DNA of 64,000 bases. Origin: Gammaproteobacteria bacterium. Lineage in GTDB: Bacteria; Pseudomonadota; Gammaproteobacteria; Pseudomonadales; UBA5518. The position numbers were made by a program, and so were the translations under genes. Position 1 is the stretch's first letter, and each line of letters starts with the position of its first letter. Location of the stretch: contig JADIYI010000005.1 in assembly GCA_016705365.1 (NCBI GenBank), positions 1 through 64,000 of the forward strand, given 5' to 3'. The notes under the pieces were generated by a model. The model ran no database searches. It saw only the letters and a program-made list of their open reading frames with translations, and was not told where the DNA came from. Positions 47,975 to 56,866 of the stretch are shown piece by piece.

Positions 47975-48970
47975 TCAGCCCGATCCGGAGGCGCCGAACA
48001 GCTTGCCACGCGCACGGCGCCGGTAGTCCTGCGGCGAGCTGCCGACGTGGGTGGTGAACGCGCGACTGAAACGGCTCAGCTCGGAATAGCCGCAACGATG
48101 GCCGATTTCGCTGATCGACAGATTGCTCTGGCGCAACAGGTCGCGTGCCAGGTTGAGCCGCGCACGTTGCAGGAATCCATGCGGCGAGACCCCGAACGCA
48201 GAACCGAAACGGCGGCTGAAACTGCGTGCGCTGAGTCCCACGTGCGCGGCGATCTGCGCCATCCGCAACGGCTCATCGAGCCGTGCCAGCATCCAGTCCT
48301 GTGCCACCCACATCAGTTCGTCGGGATGCGCGCCGGCCGCGCCCTCGACAATGCCGTGAGGTTCGAACGGGCGGCGGATCTCGGGCGAGAACTGGCTTTC
48401 CACCTGGTGGGCGTCGGCGGCGCTGAACAGCTCGCGTATGAAATGGAGCATCAGGTCCGCCACCGAATTCACGCTGCCCGCGCAATAGAACGACCCCGAA
48501 TGGGTGATCAGATGGCGTCGCTGCAGACGCACCTTGGGGAAGCGCGCGGCGAAATCATCGAAAAAGGACCAGTGCGTGGTGGCAGGCCGGTCGTCGAGCA
48601 GTCCGGCCGCTGCCAGGAAATAACTTCCGGTGCCCACGGCACACAGGCGCGCGCCGCTCTCGGCCAGGCGCGCCAGGGAGGCGCTGATGCCGGGATGGCG
48701 ATCCACGCTGTTCACCGGCGCACGCCACAGGGAAGGAATGATCACGAGCTCCGCGCGCTCAACGGTGGCTGCTGCCGTGTCGGCCAGAAGTGTCAGTGCG
48801 CCCGACATCCGCACCGGAGCGCCCTGTTCCGACACCAGGGAAATCCGCAGTGAGCGACCGCGGCGGGTGTGGGCGACATGATGCTGCCGCGCGGCGCGCA
48901 GCATCTCCAACGGCAAGGCGATGCTGGAGGCAAGCGCGTCATCGATGGCAAACACGACGATTTCCGGCAT
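47975..48970 (-). CDS. GlxA-type transcriptional regulator (DJ-1/PfpI domain + AraC HTH)
   Basis: 331 residues. The N-terminal half is a class-I glutamine-amidotransferase-like sensor domain ('EIVVFAIDDALASSIALPLE', 'GARLCAVGTGSYFLAAAGLL'). The C-terminal 100 residues are a double AraC helix-turn-helix ('MAQIAAHVGLSARSFSRRFG', 'ISEIGHRCGYSELSRFSRAF'). Divergent from the ketosynthase gene. Direct repeats TGGCTGTAAATGG and TGGCTGAAATTGG in the intergenic space look like its operator. Start ATG 48970. Confidence 0.92.
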   Translation of the reverse strand: MPEIVVFAIDDALASSIALPLEMLRAARQHHVAHTRRGRSLRISLVSEQGAPVRMSGALTLLADTAAATVERAELVIIPSLWRAPVNSVDRHPGISASLARLAESGARLCAVGTGSYFLAAAGLLDDRPATTHWSFFDDFAARFPKVRLQRRHLITHSGSFYCAGSVNSVADLMLHFIRELFSAADAHQVESQFSPEIRRPFEPHGIVEGAAGAHPDELMWVAQDWMLARLDEPLRMAQIAAHVGLSARSFSRRFGSAFGVSPHGFLQRARLNLARDLLRQSNLSISEIGHRCGYSELSRFSRAFTTHVGSSPQDYRRRARGKLFGASGSG

Positions 48971-48989
48971 GCTGGAACCTCGACTCGAC

Positions 48990-49033
48990 TGGCTGTAAAT
49001 GGAAAGTGTATGGCTGAAATTGGCTAATACCAA
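48990..49033. promoter_or_regulatory. Direct-repeat operator candidate between araC-type gene and ketosynthase
   Basis: TGGCTGTAAATGG (48990-49002) and TGGCTGAAATTGG (49011-49023) are 21 bases apart start to start, two helical turns, as in AraC-family sites. A third half-match TGGCTAATACCAA starts at 49021. Confidence 0.5.
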
Positions 49034-49106
49034 GCGTTGGCTCCGCCTAGACTGGGTCTACCTCAGTAATCACCAGGCCGGCGTGGCCACGCAGCGAGCG
49101 GTTTCG

Positions 49107-50987
49107 ATGTCCAGACTCCCCGTGATCACCGGTTTCGGCGGCTTTTCGCCCGCGGGGCGCAGCTCCGCTCATCATGGTTACCGGCGCCTCGTGATCGATG
49201 CGTTGCCCGCGGCGCTTGCCGATGCCACCTGGCAGAGTCTCGCCAGCCTGATGAATCTGCCCGACAGCCGCTCGCCCGGCGCGCGCCAGCAAATCCGCGC
49301 GCACACCCTGGTAAGGCGCATCGAAAGCGCGCATTTCGACAGCGAGCGAATTCCCTGGCAGCGACGCATGCACTGGTCAGCCGCTGGCGCCGAGGGGCTG
49401 CATATCCGCGTCGGTACTTCGCAGTTGCCCGACCCGTTGCCACCCGGCTGGCAACTGCTCTCGACCCAGGGGCGGGAGAGCGAGATCCGCATCGACGGCG
49501 CGACCGAGGTACTGGTCCCGACCGAACGCCGCTCGGAGGTGAATGCGGCCGGCCAGTTGCCGAGCGGGTTTGAACCCGCAAGCCTGTATCCGGCCCGCAG
49601 TCACCCGCGCGGTCTGCAGATGACGGTGTGCGGGGCGTCCGATGCCTTGCTCTCGCTTGGCATTGATTGGGAGCGGGTGCTGGAGCGCGTGCGACCCGAT
49701 CGCATCAGTGTGTATGCCGGCAGCGGCATGGGTCAGCTCGATGGCCATGGCAATGGCGGCATGGTGGCCTCGCGGCTACAGGGCAAGCGGGTCAGTTCCA
49801 AGCAGTGCCCGTTCGGTTTCGCGGAAATGCCGGCCGATTTCATCAATGCGTATGTGCTCGGCAGTCTCGGCAACACGGGCACCAGCATGGGCGCCTGCGC
49901 CTCGTTTCTCTACAACCTGCGCATGGGGGTGAGCGATATCCAGAGCGGTCGTGCCCGCATCGCGATAGTTGGCAACGCGGAAGCGCCGATCACGCCGGAA
50001 ATCATCGAAGGCTATGCCGCGATGGGTGCGCTGGCGACCGACGAGGGCTTGCGGGCACTCGACGGGCTCGGCGCCGATGCGCTACCGGATCACCGGCGTA
50101 GCTGCCGCCCGTTCGCCGCCAACTGCGGGTTCACGATCGCCGAATCGGCACAGTTCGTGGTGCTGATGGACGATGCGCTGGCACTGGAGCTCGGTGCCAG
50201 CGTGTACGGTGCGGTTGCCGATGTGTTCGTGAACGCCGACGGCTACAAGAAATCGATTGCCTCGCCGGGCGTCGGCAACTACCTGACCATGGCACGTGCC
50301 GCGGCACTGGCGCGCGCGATCGTCGGCGAGGAGGGGTTGCGGCAGCGCTCGTTCGTGCAGGCTCACGGTACCGGCACGCCGCAGAACAGGGTGAGCGAAT
50401 CTCACATTCTCGATGAAACGGCACGGGTCTTCGGTATTCGCGACTGGCCGGTATGTGCCCTGAAAGCCTATCTCGGGCACTCGATCGGTGCCGCGGCCGG
50501 TGACCAGCTGGTGATGAGTCTCGGCGTCTGGGCCGACGGGGTGCTGCCGGGCATATTGACCGCGGACCACTCGGCCGACGATGTGCACAGCGCGCATCTC
50601 GATATCCTGCGCCGGCACAGCACGCGCGACCCGCGTGAGCTCGATGTGGCGCTGATCAACGCCAAGGGTTTTGGCGGCAACAACGCGAGCGCCACGGTGC
50701 TAGCGCCGCATGTGACGCAGCGCATGCTGGCCGCGCGTCATGGTCGCGCGCAGCTCGACGCCTGGGCGAAGCGCAACGAGGCCGTGCGCGCCGTCGCCAG
50801 CGAGTACGATGCGCGCGCGTGCGCCGGCGCGACTGCGCCGGTCTACCGCTTCGACCACGGCGTGCTGCATGGCGAAGACCTGCAGTGGGATGCGCATACA
50901 CTGCGCGTTCCGGGTTACGCGCAGGCGATCGATCTCGACCTGCGTTCGCCCTACGAGGATATGCCAGCGGATGGAGACCGCCAATGA
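49107..50987 (+). CDS. Free-standing beta-ketoacyl synthase
   Basis: 626 residues, longer than FabF (about 410) because of an N-terminal extension of roughly 200 residues. The condensing triad is Cys264 ('SMGACASFLYN'), His420 ('QAHGTGTPQN') and His458 ('LKAYLGHSIGAA'), so the enzyme should be active. No acyl-carrier protein, ketoreductase or dehydratase adjoins it. The next gene encodes an SRPBCC protein and overlaps by 4 bases. It may serve a dedicated fatty-acid or polyketide product controlled by the divergent regulator (inference). Confidence 0.88.
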   Translation: MSRLPVITGFGGFSPAGRSSAHHGYRRLVIDALPAALADATWQSLASLMNLPDSRSPGARQQIRAHTLVRRIESAHFDSERIPWQRRMHWSAAGAEGLHIRVGTSQLPDPLPPGWQLLSTQGRESEIRIDGATEVLVPTERRSEVNAAGQLPSGFEPASLYPARSHPRGLQMTVCGASDALLSLGIDWERVLERVRPDRISVYAGSGMGQLDGHGNGGMVASRLQGKRVSSKQCPFGFAEMPADFINAYVLGSLGNTGTSMGACASFLYNLRMGVSDIQSGRARIAIVGNAEAPITPEIIEGYAAMGALATDEGLRALDGLGADALPDHRRSCRPFAANCGFTIAESAQFVVLMDDALALELGASVYGAVADVFVNADGYKKSIASPGVGNYLTMARAAALARAIVGEEGLRQRSFVQAHGTGTPQNRVSESHILDETARVFGIRDWPVCALKAYLGHSIGAAAGDQLVMSLGVWADGVLPGILTADHSADDVHSAHLDILRRHSTRDPRELDVALINAKGFGGNNASATVLAPHVTQRMLAARHGRAQLDAWAKRNEAVRAVASEYDARACAGATAPVYRFDHGVLHGEDLQWDAHTLRVPGYAQAIDLDLRSPYEDMPADGDRQ

Positions 50988-51493
50988 ACAATGCGGCCGA
51001 ATATCGTGTGACCATCGCGATGCCGCGGGCGCGCGCCTGGGAAAAGCTGCGCGACCTGGGGCTGGCGCACAATTATGTGCCGGGACTGGTGCGTACCGAG
51101 ATCACCACCGGCGCGCGGACCGGTGTGGGCGCGAGCCGCCGGGTGTACCAGAGCGAGACGCGTTTCCTCGACGAGACGGTGATCGATTGGGGCGAGGGAC
51201 ACGGTTTCGTGATCCGTCTGCACCGGGGGAACAATGGCGCGCCCGCGCCATTCAGCGAGGCGACATTTCGCTACTGGCTGGATGATGCCGAGGACGGAAA
51301 TACGAGCCTCTGCACCACACTGGCGTACACGGTGCGCTGGGGGCTGCTCGGCAAGCTGCTCGATCGCCTGGTGTTGGCGAAAGCCATCCGCAGCTCGACC
51401 CGCGATGTGGCGATCTGTCTCAAGGATTTCTACGAGCGTGGCGTGGCGCTCGATCCGGCGCGGTTGCGGGAATTGAAACAACACCGAGCCTGA
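50984..51493 (+). CDS. SRPBCC (START-like) lipid-binding protein
   Basis: 169 residues. The N-terminal 'YRVTIAMPRARAWEKLRDLG' with 'HNYVPGLVRTEITTGARTGV' and the C-terminal helix 'RSSTRDVAICLKDFYERGVA' fit the SRPBCC helix-grip fold, a hydrophobic cavity used by polyketide cyclases and lipid carriers. It overlaps the ketosynthase stop by 4 bases, so the two are co-translated and a shared pathway is likely. The ligand is unknown. Confidence 0.82.
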   Translation: MNNAAEYRVTIAMPRARAWEKLRDLGLAHNYVPGLVRTEITTGARTGVGASRRVYQSETRFLDETVIDWGEGHGFVIRLHRGNNGAPAPFSEATFRYWLDDAEDGNTSLCTTLAYTVRWGLLGKLLDRLVLAKAIRSSTRDVAICLKDFYERGVALDPARLRELKQHRA

Positions 51494-51568
51494 TCGCGCT
51501 GAACAGCCGTTGCAATGTGCGGGGCTGCTTGGCACAGTACCTCCACTTCCCGCCATCAAGACCTTGCC

Positions 51569-52132
51569 ATGGATGCGCTCACCGCCCTGCTCAGCCGCAG
51601 TTCCGCCAGCCGTCTCGTCGAACCTGCGCCGCTGGGTGAGGCGCGCGAGCGCATTTTCCGTGCCGCGCTGCGGGCCCCGGATCACGGGCACCTGAGACCC
51701 TGGCGGTTCCTGGTCGTGGAGGGCGAGGGGCGTGCCCGTCTTGGCGCCGCGCTGGCGAGAGCAATGCAGCGTCATGCGCCGGATACCGCGCCGCAGGCGC
51801 TGGACAGGCTGCGGGCCAATCCGCTGCGCGCGCCGCTGCTGGTCGTGCTGGTGGCGCATCTCGGGGCGCATCCGAAAGTACCCGAGATCGAACAGTTGCA
51901 CTCGCTCGCCTGTGCCGCCGGATACATGCTGCTGGCAGCGCACGCCGAAGGCTTTGGCGCCATCTGGCGTACCGGCGAGATCAGCTATACGGCCGAACTG
52001 CGTGCCGAACTGGGCCTGGCGGAGAACGAGCGTGTGCTCGGCTTTCTGTATCTCGGCACCCCGGAGGGTCCGCCGAAGCCGCCGGAGGAATTGCCGCTCG
52101 AGGCGCATTTCCGCCCCTGGCCGCAAGCCTGA
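51569..52132 (+). CDS. Nitroreductase-family protein (YdjA-like)
   Basis: 187 residues. 'ALLSRSSASRLVEPAPLGEA' and 'AALRAPDHGHLRPWRFLVVE' are the FMN-binding start of the small YdjA-type nitroreductases; 'MLLAAHAEGFGAIWRTGEIS' and 'ERVLGFLYLGTPEG' close the fold. I chose ATG 51569 because the family motif begins within 10 residues of it. Substrate unknown. It follows the SRPBCC gene by 75 bases. Confidence 0.9.
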   Translation: MDALTALLSRSSASRLVEPAPLGEARERIFRAALRAPDHGHLRPWRFLVVEGEGRARLGAALARAMQRHAPDTAPQALDRLRANPLRAPLLVVLVAHLGAHPKVPEIEQLHSLACAAGYMLLAAHAEGFGAIWRTGEISYTAELRAELGLAENERVLGFLYLGTPEGPPKPPEELPLEAHFRPWPQA

Positions 52133-52161
52133 GCAACCCTCATTATTCTGCAAACGGAAGC

Positions 52162-52983
52162 ATGTGCATGGACAGTCCGCAATTCGAAACCCTGGTGCTC
52201 ACGCTGGACGAGTGCGTCGCGCTGGTCGAACTGAATCGGCCCGCCAAGGCCAACTCGATGAGCGCCGCGATGTGGTCCGATCTCGATGCCTGCTTTCGCT
52301 GGTGCGACAGCGAGAGCGCAGTGCGGGTGGTGGTGCTGGCGGCGCGCGGCAAGCACTTCTGCGCCGGAATCGATCTGCAGATGTTTGCCGCGCTCGATGA
52401 CCAGCAACTCGAGGCAGCGCGTCGCGCCGAGCAGCGGCGAAACACCATAGAGCGGCTGCAGGCCAACCTCGGCGCGATCGAGCGATGCCGCAAGCCCGTG
52501 CTGGCGGCGATCCAGCACACCTGCATCGGCGGCGGCGTCGACATGGTAAGTTGCTGCGATATGCGCTATTGCACCCGGGATGCGTATTTCTCGATCAAGG
52601 AAATCGAACTCGGGATGGTGGCCGATGTCGGCACCTTGCAGCGTCTGCCACGCCTGATCGGCGACGGTCTGATGCGCGAACTCGCCTACACCGGGCGGCG
52701 CATGAATGCCGACGAGGCGCAGCAAAGCGGCCTCGTGAATCGCGTCTACGCCGATCGCGAACAGATGCTCGGGGAAGTCATGACCATTGCTCGCACCATC
52801 GCCTCGCACTCGCCGCTGGCGATTCGCGGCACCAAGGAAGTGTTGCTCTACGGGCGCGATCACAGCGTCGAGGAAGGCCTGCGTTATATCGCGAACTGGA
52901 ACGCCGGCATGTTGAGCGCCGATGACCTCATGCGCTCCGTGGCGGCAGCTGGCAAGCGCGAGGATCTGCGGTTTCCGGACTGA
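52162..52983 (+). CDS. Delta(3,5)-delta(2,4)-dienoyl-CoA isomerase-like crotonase
   Basis: 273 residues. The segment 'CIGGGVDMVSCCDMRYCTRD' and 'AYFSIKEIELGMVADVGTLQ' aligns with mammalian ECH1. Asp127, Glu147 and Asp155 keep the spacing (20 and 8) of the three acidic catalytic residues of that enzyme. It would shift conjugated double bases of dienoyl-CoA during breakdown of odd-position unsaturated acids. The 3' end overlaps the convergent alkyltransferase gene by 56 bases. ATG 52162 or 52168 could be the start. Confidence 0.88.
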   Translation: MCMDSPQFETLVLTLDECVALVELNRPAKANSMSAAMWSDLDACFRWCDSESAVRVVVLAARGKHFCAGIDLQMFAALDDQQLEAARRAEQRRNTIERLQANLGAIERCRKPVLAAIQHTCIGGGVDMVSCCDMRYCTRDAYFSIKEIELGMVADVGTLQRLPRLIGDGLMRELAYTGRRMNADEAQQSGLVNRVYADREQMLGEVMTIARTIASHSPLAIRGTKEVLLYGRDHSVEEGLRYIANWNAGMLSADDLMRSVAAAGKREDLRFPD

Positions 52984-53821
52984 GTGCAGCCGCTTCCCGC
53001 CCGAGCATCGCCAGTTTGCGGGTTCGCCCCCAGCGGTATCCGCCGAATTCTCCCATGCCGCGGATCACGCGGTGACAGGGGACCAGGTAGGCGATGGCAT
53101 TGCGACCGACCGCCTGGCCGACCGCGCGCGCGGCGCGTGGCTTGCCGATTGCCGTGGCAATGTCGCCGTAGGTGCACAGTCGTCCTTCGGGTATGCGCAA
53201 TAAAGCCTCCCATACCTGCAATTGAAAATTGGTCCCGCGCAGCAGCAGCGCAAGCGGTTTGCCGTCGCTTGGCAAGCCGCCGAATATCCGGCCCGCAAGC
53301 GCCGCGCTTTCGTGTTCGTGCGCGGCCAGGCTCGCATTGGGCCATTCCGCGCGCAGCGCTTGCAGCATGGCGTCGTGATCGTGTTCGTGCGCGAAGGCGA
53401 GATGACAAATGCCGCGCGGCGTAAACCCGAGCAGGCATTCTCCGAACGGCGTGGGCGGAAAGCCGTAGCGGATCTGCAGCCCGGACCCACTGCGGGCGAG
53501 TTCTCCCGGCGTCACTGCCCAGGTGTTGACGACCAGGTCGTGCAGACGCCCGCCACCGGACAGCCCGAGTTCGTCGGCGACTTCCAGTATCGGGCGTTGC
53601 TCCAGCAGCAGTTGCCGCGCGTGTTGCTTGCCCAGGAATTGCAGGAATCGCTTGGGACTGACCCCCGCCCAGCGCGTGAACAGCCGCTGGGTCTGAAATT
53701 CGCTCAACCCGAGTTCGTGGGCCAGCGTCGGCAGTTCCGGTTGTTCCCGCCGGTGTGTCTGCAGGAAATCCAGTGCAGCTTCGATCCGCCGGTAATCGTC
53801 GCAGTCGGCGCGCAGGTTCAT
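52928..53821 (-). CDS. AraC-HTH / O6-alkylguanine-DNA alkyltransferase
   Basis: 297 residues. An AraC-type helix-turn-helix (about residues 10-110) is fused to an alkyltransferase domain (about 115-285). The acceptor is Cys249 in 'YLVPCHRVIRGMGEFGGYRW'; 'NFQLQVWEALLRIPEGRLCT' forms the DNA-binding part. It lacks the N-terminal Cys4-zinc sensor of Ada, so it can repair O6-alkylguanine but not sense phosphotriesters like Ada. I chose ATG 53821; the upstream extension is unlike the family. Confidence 0.92.
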   Translation of the reverse strand: MNLRADCDDYRRIEAALDFLQTHRREQPELPTLAHELGLSEFQTQRLFTRWAGVSPKRFLQFLGKQHARQLLLEQRPILEVADELGLSGGGRLHDLVVNTWAVTPGELARSGSGLQIRYGFPPTPFGECLLGFTPRGICHLAFAHEHDHDAMLQALRAEWPNASLAAHEHESAALAGRIFGGLPSDGKPLALLLRGTNFQLQVWEALLRIPEGRLCTYGDIATAIGKPRAARAVGQAVGRNAIAYLVPCHRVIRGMGEFGGYRWGRTRKLAMLGREAAALSPETADPRACQLPPRSA

Positions 53822-54078
53822 GTTTGATGGAGCCTCTCGGGTAATTCTGCAGCCATGATACCGGGCGGCGCGCGGATGGCGACCCGATTGTTGCATCGTG
53901 CGCCAGCGTGGAGCAGCGCGCAGCCGGGCGGTACGCTATTTGCTGAGCAACGAACAGTTTCGGGGCAATTCGCGGTATTGGCGTGATAACGCCGTGCCGA
54001 TGCGCGCCAACATGGTGCGTAGCCTCGAAGTCGTGCACGGTATTGATGCAATTATTGAATTCGGGACAGGAGAGACTC

Positions 54079-55389
54079 ATGCTGCGATCCAGGCCAGTCG
54101 GTGCCATTTTGTCCATGGCCTTCATCGCTCTCGCGACCGGCGCCAGGCCCCTTTATGCCGATGGTGGCGCGCCCGATGCGGCAAACTCCGCCTGGATTCT
54201 GAGTTCCACGGCACTGGTGCTGTTCATGACACTGCCCGGGCTGGCACTGTTTTATGGCGGACTGGTCCGCTCCAAGAACGTGCTGACGATACTGATGCAG
54301 TGTTTCTCCATTGCCTGCATGGTGTCGATTCTCTGGTATGCGCTGGGTTTCAGCATCGCGTTCGGCGAGGGCAATGCCTGGTTCGGAGGTTTCCAGCGAG
54401 TGTTCCTGGCCGGGATCAGTGAATCCTCGCTCAATGGCAGCCTGCCCGAGTCTGTATTCGTGATGTTCCAGATGACCTTCGCGATCATCACCCCGGCGCT
54501 GATCATCGGGAGTTTTGCCGAGCGGATGCGTTTTTCGGCGGTCATGATCTTTTCCGCGCTGTGGCTGCTGCTGGTCTATGCACCGGTCACGCATTGGGTT
54601 TGGGGAGGTGGCTGGCTGCAGCAGATGGGACTGCTCGATTTCGCCGGGGGCACGGTGGTGCATATCACCGCGGGCGTGGCGGCACTGGTTGCGGCGCTGG
54701 TCATCGGCAACCGCAACGGATTCGGGCAGACCGCGATGCCGCCGCACAACATGACCATGACCGTGACCGGTGCCGGCATGCTGTGGGTCGGCTGGTTTGG
54801 TTTCAACGCGGGCAGCGCGCTGGCGGCCAATGGCGATGCCGGCATGGCGATGCTGGTCACGCATCTTTCCGCCGCGGCAGGCGCTTTCACCTGGATGTGC
54901 GTCGAATGGCTCAAGTTTGGCAAGCCGAGCGCGCTGGGTGTGGTGACGGGAATGGTGGCTGGCCTTGGAACCATCACACCGGCCTCGGGTTTCGTGGGGC
55001 CTGCCGCCGCCCTGGTCATTGGCACGACCGCCGGACTGGTGTGCTTTTTCGCGACCCTGACGTTGAAGCGTACCCTGAAGATCGATGATTCCCTCGACGT
55101 GTTTCCGGTGCATGGCGTGGGGGGGATACTCGGCACGCTTGCCGTCGGCGTCTTCGCCAGCAGCGAACTCGGTGTGTTCAGCGGCCAGGGCCTTGCCGAG
55201 GGTGTATCGATCGGTCACCAGCTCCTGGTGCAGATCGGCGGCATCCTCGCGGTGGGTCTTTACACGGCATTGCTGACCTGGGGACTGCTGCGCCTCACCG
55301 GGATGCTGGTGAGTCTGCGGGTCAGCGTCGAGGAAGAAACCGAAGGGCTGGATATCGTGCTTCACAACGAGCGTGGCTATGACCTCTGA
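54079..55389 (+). CDS. amt: Ammonium transporter (Amt family)
   Basis: 436 residues. A signal peptide of about 28 residues and eleven membrane helices. The signature 'DFAGGTVVHITAGVAALVAA' holds the first pore histidine; 'VFPVHGVGGILGTLAVGVFA' holds the second. It moves ammonium across the inner membrane. AGGAGAG precedes ATG 54079. No glnK lies next to it, although amtB-glnK pairs are common. The 257-base upstream region has no sure sigma-54 promoter. Confidence 0.95.
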   Translation: MLRSRPVGAILSMAFIALATGARPLYADGGAPDAANSAWILSSTALVLFMTLPGLALFYGGLVRSKNVLTILMQCFSIACMVSILWYALGFSIAFGEGNAWFGGFQRVFLAGISESSLNGSLPESVFVMFQMTFAIITPALIIGSFAERMRFSAVMIFSALWLLLVYAPVTHWVWGGGWLQQMGLLDFAGGTVVHITAGVAALVAALVIGNRNGFGQTAMPPHNMTMTVTGAGMLWVGWFGFNAGSALAANGDAGMAMLVTHLSAAAGAFTWMCVEWLKFGKPSALGVVTGMVAGLGTITPASGFVGPAAALVIGTTAGLVCFFATLTLKRTLKIDDSLDVFPVHGVGGILGTLAVGVFASSELGVFSGQGLAEGVSIGHQLLVQIGGILAVGLYTALLTWGLLRLTGMLVSLRVSVEEETEGLDIVLHNERGYDL

Positions 55390-55630
55390 GGCAAGGGTGC
55401 TGTTGCTCTACCACACCGCCGGATGCCATCTCTGCGAACAGGCCGAGGCGCTCGCGGCACCACTCACGGTCGAGCGCGGCTGGGTGTTGCGGCGGATCGA
55501 TATCGCCGATGACGAGGCGCTGCTCGAGCGCTACGCGACGCGCATCCCGGTACTTCGCGACCCGCGAGGCGAACGTGAACTGGGGTGGCCGTTCGATGCG
55601 CAAATGGTGCTCGATCTGCTCGCGGGTTAG
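55379..55630 (+). CDS. Glutaredoxin-like (DUF836) small thiol protein
   Basis: 83 residues. 'LLLYHTAGCHLCEQAEALAA' carries the CxxC active site near residue 15-18; 'TRIPVLRDPRGERELGWPFD' has the cis-Pro position of the thioredoxin fold. ATG 55379 overlaps the amt stop by 11 bases (a GTG two codons earlier is also possible), so it is coupled to the transporter gene. Partner unknown. Confidence 0.85.
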   Translation: MTSEARVLLLYHTAGCHLCEQAEALAAPLTVERGWVLRRIDIADDEALLERYATRIPVLRDPRGERELGWPFDAQMVLDLLAG

Positions 55631-55635
55631 CCGCC

Positions 55636-56859
55636 TCAGGACTGCTCGAGCGCCGCCAGCGTTTCGCCGACCCATTGCAGGCTGTCGAGGTATGCCTGTT
55701 CGACGCTCACCTGGTCCGAACCCAGACGTTCGAGCGCTTGCCACGGCACCTGTTCCCAGGCCGCGGTCTCGAAGGCGAGCGTTGCCGCGAGCACCATGCC
55801 CATGTCGCCGCCGTGCTCGAGCAGGGCGGCGCACATCGTATCGCTCAGTCCCATTCCGGACAGCAGCTCGCTCATTTCCCGGTCGAGAAAGGCATCCAGG
55901 GCGGACAGGATTCCCAGCATGAAATAGCGTGGTGCCGCAGCGGGTTCGTGGCGTGCCCCAAGCAGCTCGCAGAAGCGCGCCCGTGCCATCGCGATACGGG
56001 TGAGTTCGCGCGGTTTGCCGGCGATGTTGGCCAGCACCAGCAGATAACACCACCCGCGCACGCGCTCGAGCCCGAGACGGACGATCGCCTCGCGCAACGA
56101 TTCGATCGGCAGGGCGCGCCGGTAGAGCGGCGAATTGACCAGCTTGATCAGATTGAAACCGAGCATCGGATCGGATGATATGGTCACCGCCAGCGAATCG
56201 AAATCGATTTCCGGACGCGCCAGCTGTGCCATCAGGCCGATGATCGCGTGGCGTGCCACGCTGCTCCGGTCGCCGTGCAGAAGCTGCGGGCGGGCGAGGA
56301 AATAACCCTGGAAATAGCTGAAACCGAGGTCGACGCAGTGATTGAACATCTCCCAGGTCTCGATCTTCTCGGCCAGCAGTCGCAGCGGGTAGTTTCTCAG
56401 CTGGCGGACTTCCGCGCGCAACTGCACCTCGCCCAGCTCCAGCACATCCAGCTTCACGATATCGGCGAGTTCCACCAGTGGCTCGAGCGAGGGATGGTGC
56501 TGGAAATCATCGAGCGCGATGCGAAATCCCTGGTCACGCAGCCGGCCGAGCCCGGCCAGGATCGCGGGCGTGACCTGTACATCCTCGAGCACCTCCACGA
56601 TCAGGTGGCGTGGATCCAGGGGCGGCGGGTTGATGATCAGGTGGTGGGTGAAATTGATGAACGCGGGTTTTCCTTCGGTCACCTGCATGATGCCCACCGC
56701 CCCGAACGCAGTGAGCAGTACCCGCGAGGATGCCTCGTCGCCATCGCCGATGTTCGAGTGATCGGCATGCAGCGAACGGTGCAACAACTCGAATGCCACG
56801 ACATTCATCGAGGCATCGTAGATCGGTTGTCGCGCGAGCAGAATCGCCTTGTCAGGCAT
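55636..56859 (-). CDS. EAL/HDOD signalling protein (YuxH-like)
   Basis: 407 residues. An N-terminal EAL-like domain ('LLARQPIYDASMNVVAFELL', 'DDFQHHPSLEPLVELADIVK', to about residue 200) is fused to a C-terminal HDOD domain ('PEIDFDSLAVTISSDPMLGF', 'NLIKLVNSPLYRRALPIESL'). The EAL signature reads 'FELLHR', so the metal-binding Glu-Ala-Leu is altered and phosphodiesterase activity is doubtful; such proteins usually bind c-di-GMP or partners. Convergent with the glutaredoxin-like gene. Confidence 0.92.
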   Translation of the reverse strand: MPDKAILLARQPIYDASMNVVAFELLHRSLHADHSNIGDGDEASSRVLLTAFGAVGIMQVTEGKPAFINFTHHLIINPPPLDPRHLIVEVLEDVQVTPAILAGLGRLRDQGFRIALDDFQHHPSLEPLVELADIVKLDVLELGEVQLRAEVRQLRNYPLRLLAEKIETWEMFNHCVDLGFSYFQGYFLARPQLLHGDRSSVARHAIIGLMAQLARPEIDFDSLAVTISSDPMLGFNLIKLVNSPLYRRALPIESLREAIVRLGLERVRGWCYLLVLANIAGKPRELTRIAMARARFCELLGARHEPAAAPRYFMLGILSALDAFLDREMSELLSGMGLSDTMCAALLEHGGDMGMVLAATLAFETAAWEQVPWQALERLGSDQVSVEQAYLDSLQWVGETLAALEQS

Positions 56860-56866
56860 GTGGAAT

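Noticed and set aside
53998..54020. NtrC site upstream of amt (TGCGCGCCAACATGGTGCG)
   Set aside because: Only about two-thirds of the half-site positions fit and no sigma-54 promoter is visible.
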